Assembly (NCBI GenBank): GCA_016865865.1
Contig: VGOC01000019.1
Coordinates: 1 to 46,994 of the forward strand
DNA length: 46,994 nucleotides
Reading direction: 5' to 3'
Origin: Chloroflexota bacterium
GTDB taxonomy: Bacteria; Chloroflexota; Anaerolineae; Anaerolineales; UBA11858
The position numbers were made by a program, and so were the translations under genes. Below are positions 42,893 through 46,994 of this stretch, one piece after another. The notes beneath the pieces are model-generated. The model made no database searches. It was not told where the DNA came from and was given only the letters and a program-made list of their open reading frames with translations. Position 1 is the first letter of the stretch. Every line of letters begins with the position of its first letter.

Positions 42893-42927
42893 AAAAAACG
42901 GGATAGTGGTGATGATGCTATCCCGTT
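42893..42927 (-). terminator. Terminator after pgk
   Basis: On the minus strand a 10-bp perfect stem AACGGGATAG / CTATCCCGTT with 11-nt loop runs into TTTTTT, 22 nt past the pgk stop. Confidence 0.9.
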
Positions 42928-42949
42928 CTATTGCATATTACGATCAGAG

Positions 42950-44122
42950 TTATTTATCCAGCAGGGCCGCCAACCCTGGCAGAGCTTGGCCTTCGAGCAT
43001 CTGCAGGGAAGCGCCGCCGCCGGTGGAGATGTGGGTGACTCTCTCGGCCAGACCCGTTTGATTGATCGCAGCAACCGAGTCGCCGCCGCCGATGATCGAG
43101 ATCGCGGCGCTTTTAGCGACAGCCTTGGCGAGTTCGAAGGTGCCCACAGCAAAGCGCGGGAACTCGAAGACTCCCATGGGGCCGTTCCAGACCACGGTGC
43201 CCGCTTCAGCGATCACCCGGGCATAGCCGGCTACAGTCTCAGGGCCAATATCCAGGATACGCCAGCCATCGGGGATGGGACCCATGCCGATGGTCTTGCA
43301 CCCGGCTTCGGCAGTGAAATCGTCGGCGATGACCACGTCCACAGGCAGTCGCAGCTTCTTCCCAGCCTCTTCCAACAAGGCGCGGGCGACCTCCAAGGCG
43401 TCTTCCTCGACCAGGGAATCCCCAACCGCGTAGCCTTCGGCCTTGAAGAAAGTATTGGCCATACCTCCGCCAATCAGGATTTGGTCGGCTTTGCCAAGCA
43501 GGTTACGGATCACGCCGATCTTGTCGCTGACTTTTGCGCCTCCCAATATGGCCACAAAAGGACGTTTGGGGTCGGCAATCGCCTGCCCGAGATAGCGGAT
43601 TTCTTTTTCGAGCAGCAAACCGGCTACGGCGGGCAGGTAATCCGCCACGCCGACGTTGGAAGCATGGGCGCGGTGAGCAGTCCCAAAGGCATCGTCAACG
43701 AAGACATCCGCCAGGGAGGCCAACTGCTTCGCCACTTCGGGGTTGTTCTTCTTCTCGCCATCGTGGAATCGGGTATTCTCCAAGACAAGGATTTGACCGG
43801 GTAGTAACGCCCTGGCAGCAGATTCCGCCTTCGGGCCGATGCAATCCTCCGCGAAGTAGACCGGGGCGTCCACCAACCTTTCCAGATATTCTGCTACAGG
43901 GCGCAGGGAAAATTCCGGGGTCACGCCCTTTGGCCGTCCCAGATGCGAGCACAGGATCAGGGCTGCTCCCTGATCGAGCAGGTACTCCAGCGTAGGGAGC
44001 GCCGCCCGGATGCGCGTATCATCCGCTACTTTTCTTTCATCCAGCGGAACATTGAAATCAACCCGCACCAGAACGCGCTTCCCGGCGAAATCGAAATCTT
44101 CGACAGTTTTCTTATCGAACAT
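42950..44122 (-). CDS. pgk: Phosphoglycerate kinase
   Basis: 390 residues. Transfers phosphate from 1,3-bisphosphoglycerate to [51 protein letters not shown] and the nucleotide-loop [11 protein letters not shown] are present. It lies downstream of gapA with a 115-bp gap holding a 25-bp stem hairpin, and ends at a strong terminator. Confidence 0.97.
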   Translation of the reverse strand: MFDKKTVEDFDFAGKRVLVRVDFNVPLDERKVADDTRIRAALPTLEYLLDQGAALILCSHLGRPKGVTPEFSLRPVAEYLERLVDAPVYFAEDCIGPKAESAARALLPGQILVLENTRFHDGEKKNNPEVAKQLASLADVFVDDAFGTAHRAHASNVGVADYLPAVAGLLLEKEIRYLGQAIADPKRPFVAILGGAKVSDKIGVIRNLLGKADQILIGGGMANTFFKAEGYAVGDSLVEEDALEVARALLEEAGKKLRLPVDVVIADDFTAEAGCKTIGMGPIPDGWRILDIGPETVAGYARVIAEAGTVVWNGPMGVFEFPRFAVGTFELAKAVAKSAAISIIGGGDSVAAINQTGLAERVTHISTGGGASLQMLEGQALPGLAALLDK

Positions 44123-44141
44123 AACTTACTCCAATAAAAGC

Positions 44142-44196
44142 CCAGAAAATAGGGGTGAGTGGAGTGCTGCGCACCCCACTCACCCCTATTTTCTGG
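44142..44196. repeat. Long hairpin between gapA and pgk
   Basis: 25-bp arms (CCAGAAAATAGGGGTGAGTGG...) with one mismatch and 5-nt loop CTGCG. The stem logic (CC-GAAAA-AGGGGTG outer part, CTGCG apex) resembles the core of the 112-bp MITEs. However, the terminal CTCAGCC repeats and a target duplication are absent. May attenuate or process the gapA-pgk mRNA. Confidence 0.75.
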
Positions 44197-44237
44197 TAAA
44201 TTTTCAACGAACTATGTCCATGATTTCGAGCATATTT

Positions 44238-45260
44238 TTATAGCGATTTCGCCAGGGTAGCTGCCAGGTCAACAGCGCGGCAGGAGTAGCCCCATTCGTT
44301 ATCGTACCAGCTAACAACTTTGACCATGTTGCCTCCAATCACTTTCGTAAGATCAGCATCCACGATGGAGGAGCGGCTGTCGCCCTTGAAATCCATAGAA
44401 ACCAGCGGTTTGGTCTCGAAGCCCAGGTAGCCTTTCATCGCGCCGTTGGCGGCTTTTTCCAATGCGGCGTTGACCGCTTCGGCGGTGGCCTTCTTTTCGA
44501 CCTCGACGACTGCATCCACGATCGAGACTGTCGGCGTGGGAACCCGGATGGCGTAGCCGTCCATCTTGCCCTCCAACTCGGGGATCACCTGAGAGATCGC
44601 CTTGGCTGCGCCGGTTGTAGTGGGAATGATATTGAGCGCGGCGGCGCGAGCGCGGCGCAAATCCTTCGAAGCCAGATCGAGCACCGGCTGGCTGGTCGTA
44701 TAGGAGTGAATAGTGGTCATCAGGCCTTTGACGATGCCAAAGTTGTCCAGGATCACCTTGATGGGTGGGGCCAGGCAATTGGTTGTGCAAGAGGCGTTCG
44801 AGAGAATGTGATGTTTAGCAGAATTGTATAGTTGATCGTTGACCCCCATCACGACAGTGAGATCCACACTCTTGCCAGGGGCGGAGATGATCACCTTCTT
44901 GGCGCCGCCCTTTTCGATATGGGTTTGTGGGCCGGGGGTCTTGCCGGCGTCCTTGAAAACGCCGGTGGCCTCGATGACGATTTCGACGCCCAATTTCCCC
45001 CAGGGCAAAGCGCCGGGGTCACGCTCGGCGAAAACCTGTATGGTCTTGCCATCAATCACCAAATTGCCATTGACTACCTCGACGCTGCCTGGGTAAATGC
45101 CGTAATTCGAGTCGTATTTGAATAAGTGGGCATTGGTCTCTGCTGGAAAAAGATCATTGATAGCGACGACATCGAGGGTATCGGGATGAAATTCGCCGAT
45201 CGCTTTCAACACCTGCCGACCGATGCGTCCAAAACCGTTGATTCCGACTTTGGTTGTCAT
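44238..45260 (-). CDS. gapA: Glyceraldehyde-3-phosphate dehydrogenase, type I
   Basis: 340 residues. NAD-binding [15 protein letters not shown]; catalytic Cys in [26 protein letters not shown] with the catalytic His region; phosphate-binding [25 protein letters not shown] at the C-terminus. Asp in AINDLF suggests NAD preference. A GGAGG lies 6 nt before the ATG. Downstream: pgk on the same strand. Confidence 0.97.
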   Translation of the reverse strand: MTTKVGINGFGRIGRQVLKAIGEFHPDTLDVVAINDLFPAETNAHLFKYDSNYGIYPGSVEVVNGNLVIDGKTIQVFAERDPGALPWGKLGVEIVIEATGVFKDAGKTPGPQTHIEKGGAKKVIISAPGKSVDLTVVMGVNDQLYNSAKHHILSNASCTTNCLAPPIKVILDNFGIVKGLMTTIHSYTTSQPVLDLASKDLRRARAAALNIIPTTTGAAKAISQVIPELEGKMDGYAIRVPTPTVSIVDAVVEVEKKATAEAVNAALEKAANGAMKGYLGFETKPLVSMDFKGDSRSSIVDADLTKVIGGNMVKVVSWYDNEWGYSCRAVDLAATLAKSL

Positions 45261-45312
45261 AGTTAACCTCCAAAAAAATGTATCATCTCAATGTTTCGGG
45301 GATCGGGGAAAT

Positions 45313-45346
45313 GTAGGACACGCCCGTAGCGGTCAACCTGTCCTAC
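45313..45346. repeat. 34-bp palindromic intergenic repeat, copy 2
   Basis: GTAGGACACGCC...GGTCAACCTGTCCTAC, matching the reverse complement of 20531-20564 at about 28 of 34 positions. Lies in the 390-bp gap upstream of gapA, about 50 bp before its start. Confidence 0.7.
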
Positions 45347-45442
45347 CCGATACCCAAATTATCGAGAAGATACCAAAAAATGAATTATCCATTGACTGGA
45401 TTCCAGCGGTGAATTGTATCACATTCTTTTATGCTCAGTAGA

Positions 45443-45509
45443 TCACGAAAAAGATCGGAAGCCCGTCCCCGGGCGACCCGAGGACGGGTCTTAGGTCGTG
45501 ATTTCGTGA
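45443..45509. repeat. 67-bp imperfect inverted repeat
   Basis: Ends TCACGAAA / TTTCGTGA with inner perfect CCCGTCC (45462-45468) and GGACGGG (45482-45488). It may form a stem-loop or be the relic of another small mobile repeat. No target duplication found. Together with the 34-bp repeat and MITE E it fills the gapA-yvcK gap, which holds no gene. Confidence 0.6.
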
Positions 45510-45521
45510 AGTACTGAAACT

Positions 45522-45633
45522 GTGACTACTCAGCCAAACGGGGAAGTTCCCGAAAAAAGGGTGTGCGAAGGGGGCTGCGCCCCCTTCGCACACCCTTTTT
45601 TCGGGCTAATCCGTTCGATGGCTGAGCAGTTAC
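45522..45633. mobile_element. 112-bp hairpin MITE, copy E, perfect 8-bp target duplication
   Basis: Perfect CTGAAACT repeats at 45514-45521 and 45634-45641. In reverse complement it is nearly identical to copy B at 4815-4926, the visible difference being GTGAC instead of GTAAC at one end. It begins 17 nt past the yvcK stop codon (minus strand), where its stem could serve as a terminator of yvcK. Confidence 0.93.
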
Positions 45634-45650
45634 CTGAAACTAAACAAAAC

Positions 45651-46985
45651 CTAAGGTGCTAACGGCCCCGTGCGAGCCTGGTATAAATCCATCAACACCG
45701 AGGCAAGTTTCTTCGAGTCGTGGTGCCAGGGTTCGATGTCGTCTATCAGATCAACCATATACATGGGGTAGTTGATCCTGGCGTCGTCGCTCAGAGTAAC
45801 CCACTGCATACCGTCGAGCAGTTTGCCAGAGCAATGGTTATTTTGAATGACCAAATCGAAGAGGTTCTTACCCACATGATCGTCTATGGCCTGGATATGA
45901 TCCGCGCAGGTAAAGCCTTCCGTCTCGCCGGGCTGTGTGGCGACGTTGCACACGAAGACCCTGAAGCCCTGATTGGCGCGAATGGCAGCGGCGATATCAG
46001 GAACCAGGAGGTTGGGTAAGATACTGGTGTACAGGCTGCCAGGGCCTACAACGATCATATCGGCAGTCAGGATGGCATGCACGACTTTCGGAAATGCAGG
46101 CGGGTAGTTTGGGTCGAGCCAGACACGGCGGATACGCCCCCCAACTTTGGTGATCTTGCTCTCTCCACGGATGCGCACCTCTTGAGTGGTATCCGGTGGG
46201 ACGATATCGGCGACCAGCCTGACATCATGCAACGAGGAGGGCAAGACGCGCCCCTGCACAGCCAGAACTCTACCGGATTCGGCGATGGCATCCTCGAAGC
46301 TGCCGGTGATCCCGGAGAGAGCGGTGATGAAAAGGTTGCCGAATGAGTGACCATCCAATCCGCCACCGCCGTTTGCAAAGCGGTACTGGAAAAGCTGCGC
46401 CATCATGGCTTCGTCGTTGGAGAGCGCTGCCAGGCAATTGCGGATGTCGCCTGGAGGCAGAATCCCCAGCGACTCTCGCAGGCGGCCAGATGAGCCGCCA
46501 TCATCGGCCACTGTGACAACCGCAGTGACGCGATGAGAATATTCTTTCAGACCGCGCAGGAGCGTGGCCAGACCATGGCCTCCGCCAATCGCCACAATCC
46601 GAGGCCCCGTCTGACGGCGGCGATATGTCTCGATCGTGTCCACCACGTCACGACCTGGCTGGCGAAAAGGTGAAATCAACGCCCTATTCAACCCATAGAT
46701 GCCCCCCAAGAGGGTAAAAAGGCCGATACCCCCAAAGATGATCACCCGCGCCAGGCGCGGCAATTCCTGTAACGACGCCGCCTTGATAAGCGGCAGCCAC
46801 CAGGTGTCTGGTACATTTCGATAGATATCGAGAAGAAGGAGCGCGAACCCAACCGCTAAAAAGGTTGTCCCCGCAAAAACGATACCCAGCCAACGTTTGA
46901 CGCCTAACCCGGGCCTGAGCCAACGGACCGACTTGTTGAACCGTCTCCACAGAGCCGAGGGCCAACGCCTCATACGATTGTCCAT
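45651..46985 (-). CDS. yvcK: YvcK/GlmR-type gluconeogenesis factor with membrane anchor
   Basis: 444 residues from ATG 46985 (46973 is an alternative), 9 bp from the window edge. Two N-terminal membrane helices (about 30-55 and 78-100) precede a CofD-like Rossmann domain from about 128: [53 protein letters not shown] and [18 protein letters not shown]. YvcK proteins bind UDP-sugars and adjust carbon flow between gluconeogenesis and cell-wall synthesis. Linkage to gapA and pgk fits that role. No whiA or rapZ neighbour is visible on this side. Confidence 0.93.
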   Translation of the reverse strand: MDNRMRRWPSALWRRFNKSVRWLRPGLGVKRWLGIVFAGTTFLAVGFALLLLDIYRNVPDTWWLPLIKAASLQELPRLARVIIFGGIGLFTLLGGIYGLNRALISPFRQPGRDVVDTIETYRRRQTGPRIVAIGGGHGLATLLRGLKEYSHRVTAVVTVADDGGSSGRLRESLGILPPGDIRNCLAALSNDEAMMAQLFQYRFANGGGGLDGHSFGNLFITALSGITGSFEDAIAESGRVLAVQGRVLPSSLHDVRLVADIVPPDTTQEVRIRGESKITKVGGRIRRVWLDPNYPPAFPKVVHAILTADMIVVGPGSLYTSILPNLLVPDIAAAIRANQGFRVFVCNVATQPGETEGFTCADHIQAIDDHVGKNLFDLVIQNNHCSGKLLDGMQWVTLSDDARINYPMYMVDLIDDIEPWHHDSKKLASVLMDLYQARTGPLAP

Positions 46986-46994
46986 AATATAAGA

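Noticed and set aside
44142-44196. A sixth MITE copy
   Set aside because: It has a long hairpin but lacks the CTCAGCC ends and any flanking 8-bp duplication, so it is kept only as a separate hairpin.
42950-45260. Riboswitch or catabolite operator before gapA or pgk
   Set aside because: Inspected the leaders and saw only repeats and SD sites, no recognisable riboswitch core.
45443-45509. Mobile element with target duplication at the 67-bp inverted repeat
   Set aside because: AGTA occurs near both ends but not at matching positions; no convincing duplication.

Overview
The window looks like a chromosomal segment of a Chloroflexota bacterium, most likely Anaerolineae-like. This is an inference. 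It rests on multi-GAF sensor kinases with membrane front ends, lipoproteins and TPR proteins with Thr/Pro/Ala-rich (PTATATPT-type) stretches, a YvcK protein with two N-terminal membrane helices, a gap-pgk-tpiA glycolytic neighbourhood with a Ser/Thr kinase, and many short palindromic and heptamer repeats between genes. No rRNA, phage cluster, CRISPR array or complete transposase gene is present.

Layout. 1-2672: 5' part of a multi-GAF membrane sensor (minus, runs off the edge). 3038-7540: CoA-transferase A and B, thiolase and class III aminotransferase (plus). 7479-12703: GH97 glycosidase, Zn alcohol dehydrogenase, SAM methyltransferase and a cysteine-desulfurase-like enzyme (minus). 12844-12918: tRNA-Pro(GGG). 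12984-19102: M23 lipoprotein (plus), large GAF/PAS histidine kinase and TPR membrane protein (both minus). 19391-22998: UspA, Cys-rich mini-protein, CoaBC, P1/S58 peptidase and tRNA-Met(CAT) (plus). 23085-26649: a decayed zone with an oligopeptide-binding-protein remnant, a tyrosine recombinase lacking its catalytic residues, a membrane metalloprotease and a tupA/tupC deletion fusion. 26658-28085: TilS. 28309-31436: receiver-MinD-like ATPase, sirtuin and GAF histidine kinase in one operon. 31481-33277: MutL. 33360-37824: HAD phosphatase, lone CoA-transferase A, S41 protease, YugP-type protease and Upp. 37883-46985 (minus): M50 protease, TpiA, Ser/Thr kinase-TPR, antitoxin-PIN toxin pair, Pgk, GapA and YvcK.

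The strongest unexpected signal is a family of small non-autonomous mobile elements. There are five insertions in 47 kb: four 112-bp copies and one 130-bp relative. All share GTAAC..CTCAGCC-type terminal inverted repeats, and all are flanked by 8-bp target duplications (four perfect, one 7/8). The 112-bp copies carry a perfect 27-bp stem with a 3-nt loop. The stem shows one compensatory base-pair change between copies, and the loop occurs in both orientations. The GTAA ends and 8-bp duplications match what is known of IS66-family elements, so an IS66-like transposase elsewhere is the likely driver (inference). The insertions sit at regulatory or gene-end positions: in a 16-bp perfect palindrome before the receiver-ATPase/sirtuin/kinase operon, at the 3' end of the PIN toxin gene (where the element supplies the stop codon), inside an older palindromic repeat between CoA-transferase and thiolase, next to a promoter, and between gapA and yvcK.

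A second pattern is leaderless transcription. Six genes (3038, 12984, 20613, 28085 minus, 29486, 33360) have a -10-like hexamer ending 6-7 nt before the ATG and no convincing Shine-Dalgarno sequence. Neighbouring genes have clear GGAGG-type sites.
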